A DNA stretch of 64,000 nucleotides from Flammeovirgaceae bacterium UBA2338 (GTDB lineage Bacteria; Bacteroidota; Bacteroidia; Cytophagales; Cyclobacteriaceae): NCBI GenBank assembly GCA_002344795.1, contig DDUM01000001.1, forward strand, positions 6,613 through 70,612, in the 5' to 3' direction. The notes beneath the pieces are model-generated. The model ran no database searches. It was given only the letters and a program-made list of their open reading frames with translations, and was not told the origin of the DNA. This document shows, piece after piece, positions 18,523 to 27,084 of the stretch (the stretch's first letter is position 1; each line of letters opens with the position of its first letter). The position numbers and the translations under genes were made by a program.

Positions 18523-20976
18523 ATGATCAGTAATTACCTCAAAGTAGCCTTCCGAAGTATTTTCAGAAACAGACTTACTGCATTTATCAATATACTGGGT
18601 TTGGCGCTGGCCATGGCTTGTGCCCTGCTCATCTATTTGTACATCATGGATGAGCTCAGCTACGATAAATACAACAGTAAAATTGATCGCATCTATCGCA
18701 TCACCAGAGATTTTAGATCTCCCGATGGATCCGTTAATCTTCACTTAAGCAGTATTGCACCTCCCTTTGGTCCGTTGTTAAAAAATGATTTTGGTGAGAT
18801 AGAAGAACTCGCTCGCACTATCAACTATGGTTTGGTAATCGGACAAGAAGAAAATGGAGAACTGGTAAAGAATTTTACTGAAGAACATTTGTTCGTAGTT
18901 GAGCCCTCGATATTTAAGATATTTGACATTCATGTAAAGGCTGGTGATCCTGAAAAGGCATTATCACGCCCATTTACAGTAATGCTATCGACATCGGCAG
19001 CCAAACGATATTTTGAAGACGAAACACAGGCCATAGGGAAACGCCTTCGTGCCAATAACACTTTCGACCTGGAAATCACCGGTTTATTCGAGGATTTTCC
19101 AGATCAGGCACACTGGAATCCGGAGTTGTTGGTTTCGTTTAGCACAATGGAAAACGAAAATATTTATGGTCGCGCAGGATTAGAGACCAACTGGGGAAAC
19201 AATGCCTTCGGCACGTATGTATTATTGGAAGAAGGCGCTGATCCAAAAAAATTAGAAGCACAATTTCCAGCTTTTTTAGATAAACACTATGGCACATATG
19301 TCATTACCAACTTTGGAGCTCCTCAGGATTTTGTCGCCTCCAGGGTGACCACACTGTATACCCAAAAGGTTTCGGATGTCCATTTGTATTCTCATCTCGA
19401 TGATGAAATTGAGGTGAATGGAAATATTAATAATGTATACATGATGGGAATCATAGGGCTCTTCATCATCCTTATTGCCAGTTTCAATTTTATCAACCTT
19501 TCCACTGCACGAGCTACCAAAAGAGCAAAAGAAGTGGGATTGAGAAAAGTAGTGGGCGCCATCAGAGGACAGCTGATTACACAATACCTTAGTGAGTCCA
19601 TTCTCATTACGCTGATAGCAATGATACTTTCACTTGGTTTAGCATTTATGGGACTTGAATGGTTGAACTCATTCACGCAAAAAGATTTGTCGCTTAACTT
19701 GTTACAACAACCCACCTTATTCATCGGATTGATTGGCGTGTCTGTATTCATCGGTCTGCTGGCTGGAATTTATCCAGCCTTTATTGTTTCAGGGTTCAAA
19801 CCCGCATTAACATTAAAAGGACAGCAAGGATCGGTGAAAGGAAAAGGCGCTATCCGAAAGATACTTGTGGTGTCACAGTTTTCTATATCTGTGGTATTGC
19901 TTATTGCCACATCGATTACCATTCAGCAATTGAATTATTTGAATTCAAGAGATCTGGGCTTTGATAAAGATCAGATGGTTACACTTGATTATTATAGGGA
20001 ACTGGAACCATCATATGATGCATTCCACAACGAGCTGTTAAGATCCTCTGCTATCAAAAATGCAGGAAGGTCGAGTCGCGTGCCCACTGGTAGGTTGTTG
20101 GACAGTCAGGGATCACCAAGAATCGCAAAAGGTGACAGCCTAGTGAACACTGAGATCACCACTAAAAATGTAAGAGTAGATGAAGATTTTTTTCCAACCT
20201 ATGATATTCCCATGGTTGCAGGAAGAAATTTTTCCAAGTCAATAGGCACAGACGATTCTCTGGCATTTATTATCAATGAAACGGCTGCCAAAGCATACGG
20301 GCTGGCAACCCCTCAAGAAGGAATAGACAAAGACTTTTCTTATGGAGGAGTGACAGGAAAATTAGTTGGCGTTGTCCAAGACTTTCATTTTGAGTCATTA
20401 CACCAAGACATTATTCCTATTGTATTCCACCAGGGCCGAATCAATTCAATTTCAGTAAAACTTGCTGGAAATAATATTCAGGATGGATTGCAACAAATCG
20501 AAAAAGTATGGAGTGAGTTTCTTCCCAACAGACCATTTGAATATGAATTTCTCGACCAGCGCTATCGCCAGTTGTACGAAGCTGAACAAAGTCAGAGTCA
20601 GTTGTTTACTCTCTTTTCTGGCCTGGCTATATTTATAGCATGTCTGGGTTTATTTGGCTTGGCGACATTCAACACATTACAACGTGTAAAAGAAATAGGA
20701 ATAAGGAAGGTATTGGGAGCATCTGTTCAATCGATCCTGCGTTTGCTTTCAAAAGAAATTGTGGTGCTCATTATAGTGGCCAACCTTATTGCCTGGCCCA
20801 TCGCCTGGTTTCTGATGAACAAGTGGTTGGACACTTTTGCCTATCACATTGACATGAATTTACTCATCTACTTAGCATCGGGTGTTATTGCTGTTCTTGT
20901 GGCACTGATTACGGTAAGTACTCAAACGGTTAAAGCTGCAATGACCAACCCTTCCAACACATTGAGGTATGAATAG
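18523..20976 (+). CDS. FtsX/MacB-type ABC transporter permease, paralogue 2
   Basis: An 817-aa paralogue of the preceding gene, starting MISNYLKVAFRSIFRN, with the same two-half plan: FtsX cores near 290-430 (EVGLRKVVGAIRGQL) and 700-810 (EIGIRKVLGASVQSI). The tail ends in NPSNTLRYE, matching the paralogues' NPVEALRIE and NPTRTLKE. Sequence divergence from its neighbours is large, so the duplication is old. Separated from paralogue 1 by 161 bases with no recognised gene. Confidence 0.85.
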   Translation: MISNYLKVAFRSIFRNRLTAFINILGLALAMACALLIYLYIMDELSYDKYNSKIDRIYRITRDFRSPDGSVNLHLSSIAPPFGPLLKNDFGEIEELARTINYGLVIGQEENGELVKNFTEEHLFVVEPSIFKIFDIHVKAGDPEKALSRPFTVMLSTSAAKRYFEDETQAIGKRLRANNTFDLEITGLFEDFPDQAHWNPELLVSFSTMENENIYGRAGLETNWGNNAFGTYVLLEEGADPKKLEAQFPAFLDKHYGTYVITNFGAPQDFVASRVTTLYTQKVSDVHLYSHLDDEIEVNGNINNVYMMGIIGLFIILIASFNFINLSTARATKRAKEVGLRKVVGAIRGQLITQYLSESILITLIAMILSLGLAFMGLEWLNSFTQKDLSLNLLQQPTLFIGLIGVSVFIGLLAGIYPAFIVSGFKPALTLKGQQGSVKGKGAIRKILVVSQFSISVVLLIATSITIQQLNYLNSRDLGFDKDQMVTLDYYRELEPSYDAFHNELLRSSAIKNAGRSSRVPTGRLLDSQGSPRIAKGDSLVNTEITTKNVRVDEDFFPTYDIPMVAGRNFSKSIGTDDSLAFIINETAAKAYGLATPQEGIDKDFSYGGVTGKLVGVVQDFHFESLHQDIIPIVFHQGRINSISVKLAGNNIQDGLQQIEKVWSEFLPNRPFEYEFLDQRYRQLYEAEQSQSQLFTLFSGLAIFIACLGLFGLATFNTLQRVKEIGIRKVLGASVQSILRLLSKEIVVLIIVANLIAWPIAWFLMNKWLDTFAYHIDMNLLIYLASGVIAVLVALITVSTQTVKAAMTNPSNTLRYE

Positions 20977-20982
20977 ATTTTC

Positions 20983-21016
20983 GACCGTCTGCGGACTGCT
21001 TCGTCCGCGGACGGTC
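20983..21016. repeat. GC-rich 14-bp stem-loop between FtsX paralogues 2 and 3
   Basis: Arms 20983-20996 and 21003-21016 pair over 14 bases with one G-T type mismatch around a six-base loop, six bases after the stop of paralogue 2. No T-run follows, so it is not a standard terminator. It could be a REP-like element or an mRNA-stabilising hairpin. No second copy was noticed in the window. Confidence 0.5.
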
Positions 21017-21109
21017 ACTCTTATGGTACAATAGCCCTCAATTGATTACGAATTATTGGTTCTTAGTTTTGGACACGTTTTTGAATAGTGAAGCCTAAAA
21101 CCTCCAGCC

Positions 21110-23518
21110 ATGATTTCAAACTACCTCAAAATCGGAATCAGAAACCTGTTAAAGCACAAGCTTTTTTCTTTCATCACCATTGCAGGAATGGCAATCAGTA
21201 TAGCATCCTGTTTGTTGATTTCTATTTATGTGTGGGATGAACTCAGTTTTGATAACTACCATCCCGATGCGGATCGAACTTTCAGGGTTTATAATATTAG
21301 AACGGGAGATGATGGGATAACCAGTTACCTGCCTATAGTTCCTCCCACGTTCGGCCCGACCTTACAAAACGATTATCCCGAGGTAGCATCCACCCTACGG
21401 ATCATGGACACCTATGGCGCTAAACTTTTTGAGTATGGTGGAGAAAAAATCAAAGAGTCAAAAGGAATCTATGCTGAACCAACCGTATTTGACATGCTTA
21501 CCATACATCTGAAGTATGGTGATGAAAACTCCGCTTTGGAAAAAGCAAACACCGTGGTGCTTTCATCATCGTTGTCTAATAAATACTTCGGAGATAAAAA
21601 TCCCGTAGGAGAGATGATAAAAATTTCTGATTATGATTTCCAGGTTACAGGGGTGTTCAATGAGCTACCCGCCAACTCGCACCTTCAAGTCAATTACATC
21701 ATGTCATTTGCAACGCTCACTCAAGTTATTTCCAGTGAAAGGTTTGAAAGCTGGAAGTGGCAACAATTTTTTACCTACATTAAACTCAAACCTGAAACTT
21801 CGCCTGATCAATTTGAAAGCAAGCTGGACGATTTCGCAAAGAAATATGGCCATCCGGTTACCGAGCCTAATGGTTTTGTTTACACTCCACATATTCAAAA
21901 TATTAAAGACATCCATCTTCATTCCTCCAATTTTGAGTGGGAGATTGCCCAACGAGGTAATGCACAATCCATCTATGTCTTAAGCGGCACTGCACTATTT
22001 ATACTATTGATTGCCTCCCTGAATTTCATCAATCTTTCTACTGCTCGCTCCATCAAGCGAATGAAAGAAGTAGGTATTCGCAAAGTGGCCGGTGCTTTTC
22101 GCTTCCAACTCATCACACAATTCATAAGTGAATCCGTAATAATTACAGGCATTGGGTTTTTAATTGCTATTGTGTTAGCGCAAATGGCTTTCCCCTACCT
22201 TAATGAATTTACAGGGAAATCAATCACCTCACCATTTAACTTAGAGTTTACTTTGGGCATAATGGTCTTTGTGTTAATCCTTGGTACTTTGGCTGGAAGT
22301 TATCCGGCCTTTCAGCTTTCCCGGTTTCGTCCAGCGGCAGCTATTTACAATCGAATTGGTGCTAAAAAAGAAACTGGTTTCTATAGAAATACACTGGTGG
22401 TACTCCAGTTTATGTTTTCATTTTTTCTGATCACTGGATCCATGATTGTGCTATCCCAAAACAATCTGCTTCATAATAAAGATCTGGGTTTTAATAAAGA
22501 CCAACTTATGGTAACAACTTTAACCGGACCCACCAGTCAAAATTTTGAAGCTATAAAACAGGAATTTCTCAGCAATCCCAATATCACCTATGCCACAGTG
22601 GGTTATGGGCTTCCTGGAGATATTGTTGCCGGAGATGGCGTAACCGATCCCACTGTTAACAAAGAGCTTCCCGCCAACATGTTTTGTGTTGATTTTGACT
22701 ATGTAAAAACCCTTGGACTTGAAATTATTGCCGGCAGAGATTTCTCCAAAGATTTTGGGACAGATGCAAAAAGAGGTTTTATCCTCAACGAAACCGCTGT
22801 TAAAGTCTTTGGGTTCGGCACTCCGGAAGAAGCAATTGGCCATCCTCTAAACTGGGAAATGTGGGAAAAATGGGAAGGCGACACCATCAAAAGAGGGGAA
22901 GTGATCGGGGTGGTGAAAGATTTCCATTTCAAAAGCCTGCGCGAACAGTTGTCGCCAGTAGTTTTGCAAATCTTTCCTCCCGCCTACTATACACTCACCT
23001 TAAAAATTAAGCCAGAGGATATGACATCCACCATTGCCTTTTGTAAGGCCACATATGAAAAACTAATACCTGAGATTCCATTCAGCTATAAATTTCTGGA
23101 TAGCAATTTTGAGGAAATGTATAAGTCGGAAGAAAAGCTCTCTGTACTCTTCACTATTTTTTCCGGTTTAGCTATTCTGGTGGCCTGCATGGGACTTTTC
23201 GGACTGGTGGAGTACAGCGTTAATCAGCGAGTGCGGGAAATTGGTATTAGAAAAGTCTTTGGTGCCAGCGTCAATTCATTGGTGCTACTGCTTACAAGAA
23301 AATACTTTGGACTCATCCTTATTGCCTTTGTGATAATAATCCCAATAAGCTACTACGCAGCAAACCAATGGCTCTCTACCTTTGCTTATCGAATTGACAT
23401 AAGTCCGCTCATATACATGAAAGCTTGCTTACTGATTGTACTTATTACCCTTCTCACCGTAAGTTTCCAGTCTGTAAAAGCTGCACACACCAATCCAACA
23501 AGAACGTTGAAGGAGTAA
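21110..23518 (+). CDS. FtsX/MacB-type ABC transporter permease, paralogue 3
   Basis: An 802-aa protein with the same architecture as its two neighbours, starting MISNYLKIGIRNLLKH. FtsX cores are visible near 280-410 (EVGIRKVAGAFRFQL) and 695-795 (EIGIRKVFGASVNSL). The three genes face the same way and probably form one transcription unit, broken perhaps by the hairpin at 20983-21016. The ATP-binding partner must be encoded elsewhere, or the proteins work without one. Confidence 0.85.
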   Translation: MISNYLKIGIRNLLKHKLFSFITIAGMAISIASCLLISIYVWDELSFDNYHPDADRTFRVYNIRTGDDGITSYLPIVPPTFGPTLQNDYPEVASTLRIMDTYGAKLFEYGGEKIKESKGIYAEPTVFDMLTIHLKYGDENSALEKANTVVLSSSLSNKYFGDKNPVGEMIKISDYDFQVTGVFNELPANSHLQVNYIMSFATLTQVISSERFESWKWQQFFTYIKLKPETSPDQFESKLDDFAKKYGHPVTEPNGFVYTPHIQNIKDIHLHSSNFEWEIAQRGNAQSIYVLSGTALFILLIASLNFINLSTARSIKRMKEVGIRKVAGAFRFQLITQFISESVIITGIGFLIAIVLAQMAFPYLNEFTGKSITSPFNLEFTLGIMVFVLILGTLAGSYPAFQLSRFRPAAAIYNRIGAKKETGFYRNTLVVLQFMFSFFLITGSMIVLSQNNLLHNKDLGFNKDQLMVTTLTGPTSQNFEAIKQEFLSNPNITYATVGYGLPGDIVAGDGVTDPTVNKELPANMFCVDFDYVKTLGLEIIAGRDFSKDFGTDAKRGFILNETAVKVFGFGTPEEAIGHPLNWEMWEKWEGDTIKRGEVIGVVKDFHFKSLREQLSPVVLQIFPPAYYTLTLKIKPEDMTSTIAFCKATYEKLIPEIPFSYKFLDSNFEEMYKSEEKLSVLFTIFSGLAILVACMGLFGLVEYSVNQRVREIGIRKVFGASVNSLVLLLTRKYFGLILIAFVIIIPISYYAANQWLSTFAYRIDISPLIYMKACLLIVLITLLTVSFQSVKAAHTNPTRTLKE

Positions 23519-23575
23519 ATAAATTTTACTGTGTATTTTAAGTAACGGTGGCCTATCTCTTCACCATCGATTGGC

Positions 23576-23656
23576 CTACTTTTCCATATCTTCCCGAGTG
23601 ATAAACTTGCCCGATTCGATCTGCATTTGTTTCACCCAACTCCTTATTGTATTCAT
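23576..23656 (-). other. Very short open frame, possible gene remnant
   Basis: A 26-codon frame from the ATG at 23654-23656 to the TAG at 23576-23578 reads as a plausible protein tail, ending QIESGKFITREDMEK, in an otherwise gene-free gap (23519-23721). The same frame is open upstream for several more codons before a TGA. It may be the decayed C-terminus of a lost gene. No family recognised. Confidence 0.25.
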
Positions 23657-23721
23657 CACGCCAGGTTTCCATAGTTGATTTTCTATACCTCAGGAGCTTT
23701 ACTTAACCACTAAACTCTGCA

Positions 23722-24351
23722 TTATTTATCGCCGTTTGTTGAGTTATTATTTTTTTCAATTAAGTTGAAAATTTCCGGGAGACGATTTTTGAAATAATCA
23801 GGAATTTTGTCAGCCATAATTTCAACTTCACCATTTTCAATTTGAACCAAATTTGTATAGACCTCATTTTGTTTTGAGTTATCAACTAAGAGAATGTTGT
23901 CAAACATTTTAAAATGGAGATTTAAGTTTTTATAACCAGCTTTCCATTTTAAGTCTATAGTTTGATTATCTACAAAATGACCTTTAAATTCTGTGCGAAC
24001 CTGCACTCTGTGTTCTGCTATTTCCTGACTTTCTAAACAGAAAAATATTAGGTTTACCCGATATCCATTTTCTTTGAATTTTTCAGCCCAAAAAACCGGA
24101 TAAGTATCAAAGTTTGTTTCGTAACAAAAGCTTGATTTTGTTTTTATTGCGTTTTCGATAGATGATTCAAAATCTTTTATCGTTTGGTCAGTAGCAAATT
24201 TATCCCGGAATTCGCTGTCAGGTAAACTGTTGTAGTTTTCCAGATAAGTTCTGTCGTAATCAAAAGAATTTAAATTTTCGGGAAGAAAAGAGGGGGCGAA
24301 TGTTGATTTTCCAGCACCGTTGCAACCAGCAATTATAATTAAATCAGGCAT
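23722..24351 (-). CDS. Zeta-toxin-like P-loop kinase/ATPase
   Basis: A 209-aa protein with a Walker A motif GCNGAGKST at 9-17 and the layout of the zeta-toxin/UDP-N-acetylglucosamine kinase family: a following Asp/Tyr segment (FDYDRTYLENY), an ETNFDTY segment and a mid-domain LIFFCLESQEIAEHRVQVR that resembles the lid region. It lacks a clear epsilon-type partner but is preceded by an overlapping 55-aa gene on the same strand. Zeta toxins phosphorylate cell-wall precursors; whether this one does is unknown, since the family also contains non-toxin ATPases. A toxin-antitoxin reading is inference. Confidence 0.72.
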   Translation of the reverse strand: MPDLIIIAGCNGAGKSTFAPSFLPENLNSFDYDRTYLENYNSLPDSEFRDKFATDQTIKDFESSIENAIKTKSSFCYETNFDTYPVFWAEKFKENGYRVNLIFFCLESQEIAEHRVQVRTEFKGHFVDNQTIDLKWKAGYKNLNLHFKMFDNILLVDNSKQNEVYTNLVQIENGEVEIMADKIPDYFKNRLPEIFNLIEKNNNSTNGDK

Positions 24352-24511
24352 TAACCTTTAGAGCCTTTTTAAGTTCTGGGCTTAGTTTTCCTTTCTTTTT
24401 TCTAATCTGAAACAATTCTTCTTTGGGGATAACTTGATTATAGAGTATACTTTGAGCTTTACTCATTTGTTTAGAGACCTCTATTCCAGTAAATAATTTA
24501 TCCTTACACAT
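24344..24511 (-). CDS. Small protein, candidate antitoxin partner of the zeta-like gene
   Basis: A 55-aa frame, ATG at 24509-24511, TGA at 24344-24346, overlapping the start of the zeta-like gene by eight bases in the compact form ATGCCTGA. The sequence is charged and Lys-rich in the C-terminal half (FQIRKKKGKLSPELKKALK), and has a MSKAQSILYNQ segment in the middle. Tight translational coupling and size fit the first gene of a toxin-antitoxin or regulator-effector pair. No family was recognised by eye. Confidence 0.6.
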   Translation of the reverse strand: MCKDKLFTGIEVSKQMSKAQSILYNQVIPKEELFQIRKKKGKLSPELKKALKVNA

Positions 24512-24833
24512 AATGCAAATTTACAAATAAGTTCTTCGGTTTCTCAATTCTTTAAATACCACAAAAACTAATAAGGATCATTCACTTTATTAGTAGTTCT
24601 GACGGTATCCGTCTAATTTTGTCTTGATTTTCCTGATACTAAATATAACAATAATATAGATATTTAGTTTATTCTCCCTGCCGTATTAACCATGCACACA
24701 ACACTGAACCTCCCTTTGTTGGGGGCAAAAAAGAAATCATGAATTAGAACTACTTTCCAAACATCTGAAACAATTAAACCTTTCTACCCTTGAGGAATCT
24801 AACACTCGTTAGGTAAAAATTTTACATAAAAGG
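24512..24833. other. Gene-free AT-rich stretch with small inverted repeats
   Basis: No credible gene is seen. It holds the upstream region of the small-ORF/zeta pair on the minus side, an inverted repeat CTAATAA/TTATTAG (24568-24574 with 24587-24593), and a short hairpin GACGG/CCGTC at 24601-24613. Neither has a clear T-run. Possible control sites for the zeta operon; unproven. Confidence 0.35.
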
Positions 24834-24866
24834 TTGATTTATTCGAATTATTACCGTTTACATTTG
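24834..24866 (+). promoter_or_regulatory. Candidate sigma-A type promoter of the arginine operon
   Basis: TTG at 24834-24836 and TACATTTG at 24859-24866 are 22 bases apart and match the Bacteroidota -33 TTG and -7 TAnnTTTG elements. Transcription would begin near 24873, giving a leader of about 270 nt before the first arginine gene. Confidence 0.5.
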
Positions 24867-24924
24867 CACCACAGAAGGATGCACTTTAAGCAATAAAGGA
24901 ATTGAAAAACACATCACCATACTT

Positions 24925-24974
24925 TGAGTCCGCAGGCCACACAGGCCTTGGCAACTTTGCCGAAGGGAGACTCA
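24925..24974 (+). ncRNA. Three-way-junction fold in the arginine operon leader
   Basis: TGAGTC (24925-24930) pairs perfectly with GACTCA (24969-24974). Inside are two hairpins: AGGCC/GGCCT with an ACACA loop (24934-24948) and GGCA/TGCC with an ACTT loop (24950-24961). A closed three-way junction of this kind inside a long leader suggests a structured regulatory RNA, such as a riboswitch or protein-binding leader. I could not match it to a known class. The fold was found by eye and is not supported by covariation. Confidence 0.4.
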
Positions 24975-25062
24975 TTGATATCCTTTTCACCTCTACTTCT
25001 ATGGCCATTAGGCGCATACGAAGGCAAATCCGTATTTGATATAGTCCAATTCATATGGCTAT

Positions 25063-25087
25063 GCGAAATGCGGTAATGGCATTTCGC
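25063..25087 (+). promoter_or_regulatory. Hairpin close to the first arginine gene start
   Basis: GCGAAATGC (25063-25071) pairs perfectly with GCATTTCGC (25079-25087) around a seven-base loop, about 50 bases before the likely start codon. It could be the expression-control partner of the upstream junction. No T-run follows, so control of translation fits better than termination. Confidence 0.4.
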
Positions 25088-25138
25088 CTATAGTGCTTTG
25101 GCACATTGTTTATTTTATCACCATTTTATTTTAAGAAA

Positions 25139-25885
25139 TTGAGCGATCATAATATTATCGTTCGTTTGGCCACTCCAGACGACATGCATTATTCCGAAAC
25201 CATCACAGAGGAGATGGCCCTATCCGCCCAGGTGCGCGGTACGGGCATATCAAGACGATCACCTGAATACATAAGAAAGAAAATTGAAGAAGGTAAGGCT
25301 GTTATTGCAGTTACCACCGATAACACCTGGGTTGGCTTTTGCTACATCGAGGTATGGGACCATGAAAAATTTGTAGCCAATTCAGGGCTGGTAGTTTCTC
25401 CCGCCTTCAGAAACACAGGCGTTGCCCGAGAAATCAAAAGCAAAATATTTGATCTCTCCCGCAAAAAATATCCTAACTCCAAAATCTTTGGCCTTACCAC
25501 CAGTCTTGCTGTGATGAAGATCAACTCAGGTCTGGGCTATAAACCCGTTACCTATTCTGAGCTCACCACGGATGAGGGATTCTGGAAAGGCTGTCAGAGT
25601 TGTGTTAACTTCGACATTCTCACCATGAAGCAACGCAAAAATTGCATTTGCACGGCCATGCTTTTAGATCCTGCCAAAGAAACGGCAAAAGTGGAAATGC
25701 CTGCAATAGCAACCGTTGTTACTTCCAGGGGGCGCATCCGCAAAAAACGCAAGAGAGAATTCAAGGGCAACTTCAAATTATTCGAGCGTTGGGTAAGGCT
25801 CAAAAAATATGTCATGTTGAAGGAGAGAAAGAAAAATGATGGAAAGAAATCGAGCAATGTGTTATTTAAAATCTTCTTCTGGTAA
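25139..25885 (+). CDS. GNAT acetyltransferase of the arginine cluster (ArgA-like)
   Basis: A 248-aa GNAT-fold protein that opens the arginine operon. The core has RLATPDDMHYSETITEEM, the acetyl-CoA loop region VVSPAFRNTGVAREIKSKI and a Cys-rich segment CQSCVNFD...KNCICTAMLL that marks the Bacteroidota version of this gene. A strongly basic tail follows from about 195. It most likely makes the N-acylglutamate that starts the pathway (acetyl or succinyl donor not known). The start is uncertain: no ATG fits. I chose the TTG at 25139, close to the conserved RLATP segment; another TTG is at 25106. The stop overlaps the argG start by one base. Confidence 0.75.
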   Translation: MSDHNIIVRLATPDDMHYSETITEEMALSAQVRGTGISRRSPEYIRKKIEEGKAVIAVTTDNTWVGFCYIEVWDHEKFVANSGLVVSPAFRNTGVAREIKSKIFDLSRKKYPNSKIFGLTTSLAVMKINSGLGYKPVTYSELTTDEGFWKGCQSCVNFDILTMKQRKNCICTAMLLDPAKETAKVEMPAIATVVTSRGRIRKKRKREFKGNFKLFERWVRLKKYVMLKERKKNDGKKSSNVLFKIFFW

Positions 25886-27084
25886 TGAATAAAAAAGTAG
25901 TATTAGCATTTAGTGGTGGTCTTGACACCTCCTATTGTGCCAAATTGTTGAGTGATGACCTCGGATACGAAGTGCACACCCTTATTGTGAACACCGGAGG
26001 GTTTAGCAAGGAAGAATTGGATGAAATCGAAAAGCGCGCACTTAAACTTGGAGCTGCATCACATAAAGCGGTGGACGAAACCAAAAATTACTACGAAAAG
26101 GTGATTCGTTATTTGATTTTTGGAAATGTACTTAAAAATAGTACCTATCCATTAAGCGTAAGCGCAGAACGCATGTCTCAGGCATTGGCCATAGCAAACT
26201 ATGCCAATGAAATCAACGCAACCGCCATTGCGCACGGAAGTACGGGTGCCGGCAATGACCAGGTGCGTTTCGATATGATTTTTCATGTCCTGGCTCCCGA
26301 CAAGGAAATCATCACCCCTATCCGCGATAACCGACTCAGCCGGGAGGAAGAAATCGATTACCTCAAATCGAAAGGCGTTGTGTTTAACTTCGAAAAGGCT
26401 AAGTATTCTATCAACAAAGGGTTGTGGGGTACATCCGTGGGAGGAAAAGAAACTCTTCAATCCATGGGTATGTTGCCAGAGGAAGCATGGCCCACACCCA
26501 TTACTAAAACCGAGGCGGAAGAAGTAAGTCTTCATTTTAATAAAGGTGAACTCGTAAAAATTAACAATAAAAATTTTGATCACCCGGTGGATGCCATCCA
26601 CTACCTGCAGAATCTGGCAGGGTCTTATGGCATTGGCAGAGATATACATGTCGGTGACACGATTATAGGGATAAAGGGGCGTGTAGGATTTGAAGCGGCT
26701 GCTCCTGTACTGATCATCAAGGCACACCATGCATTAGAAAAACATGTGCTTACCAAATGGCAACTCAGCTGGAAAGAACAACTCAGTCAGTTTTATGGAA
26801 ACTGGTTGCACGAAGGGCAATACCTTGACCCAGTCATGCGAGACATAGAAGCCTTCCTTACCAGCTCACAACAGAATACAACAGGCGAAGTATCAATCAC
26901 CTTATTTCCTCATCGTTTCCAAATCAATGGTATCAATTCTCCTTTTGACTTGATGTCTTCCAAATTCGGCAAGTACGGTGAAATGAACCTGGGTTGGACA
27001 GGAGAAGATGTACGCGGATTCTCAAAAATTTTTGGTAATCAAACGATGATTTATCATCAGGTGATGAATGAAAGTAAAAAATGA
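25885..27084 (+). CDS. argG: Argininosuccinate synthase
   Basis: A 399-aa enzyme that joins citrulline and aspartate using ATP. The P-loop-like pyrophosphatase motif AFSGGLDTS is at 8-16, followed by family segments AHGSTGAGNDQVRFD and SINKGLWGTSVGG. Length equals that of typical ArgG. Start overlaps the upstream stop by one base and its own stop overlaps argC in an ATGA, so translation is probably coupled through the operon. Confidence 0.93.
   Translation: MNKKVVLAFSGGLDTSYCAKLLSDDLGYEVHTLIVNTGGFSKEELDEIEKRALKLGAASHKAVDETKNYYEKVIRYLIFGNVLKNSTYPLSVSAERMSQALAIANYANEINATAIAHGSTGAGNDQVRFDMIFHVLAPDKEIITPIRDNRLSREEEIDYLKSKGVVFNFEKAKYSINKGLWGTSVGGKETLQSMGMLPEEAWPTPITKTEAEEVSLHFNKGELVKINNKNFDHPVDAIHYLQNLAGSYGIGRDIHVGDTIIGIKGRVGFEAAAPVLIIKAHHALEKHVLTKWQLSWKEQLSQFYGNWLHEGQYLDPVMRDIEAFLTSSQQNTTGEVSITLFPHRFQINGINSPFDLMSSKFGKYGEMNLGWTGEDVRGFSKIFGNQTMIYHQVMNESKK

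Noticed and set aside
24925..24974. Match of the arginine leader to SAM, glycine, cobalamin or T-box RNA classes
   Set aside because: None of the conserved core sequences of those classes is present, so it was kept only as an unassigned fold.
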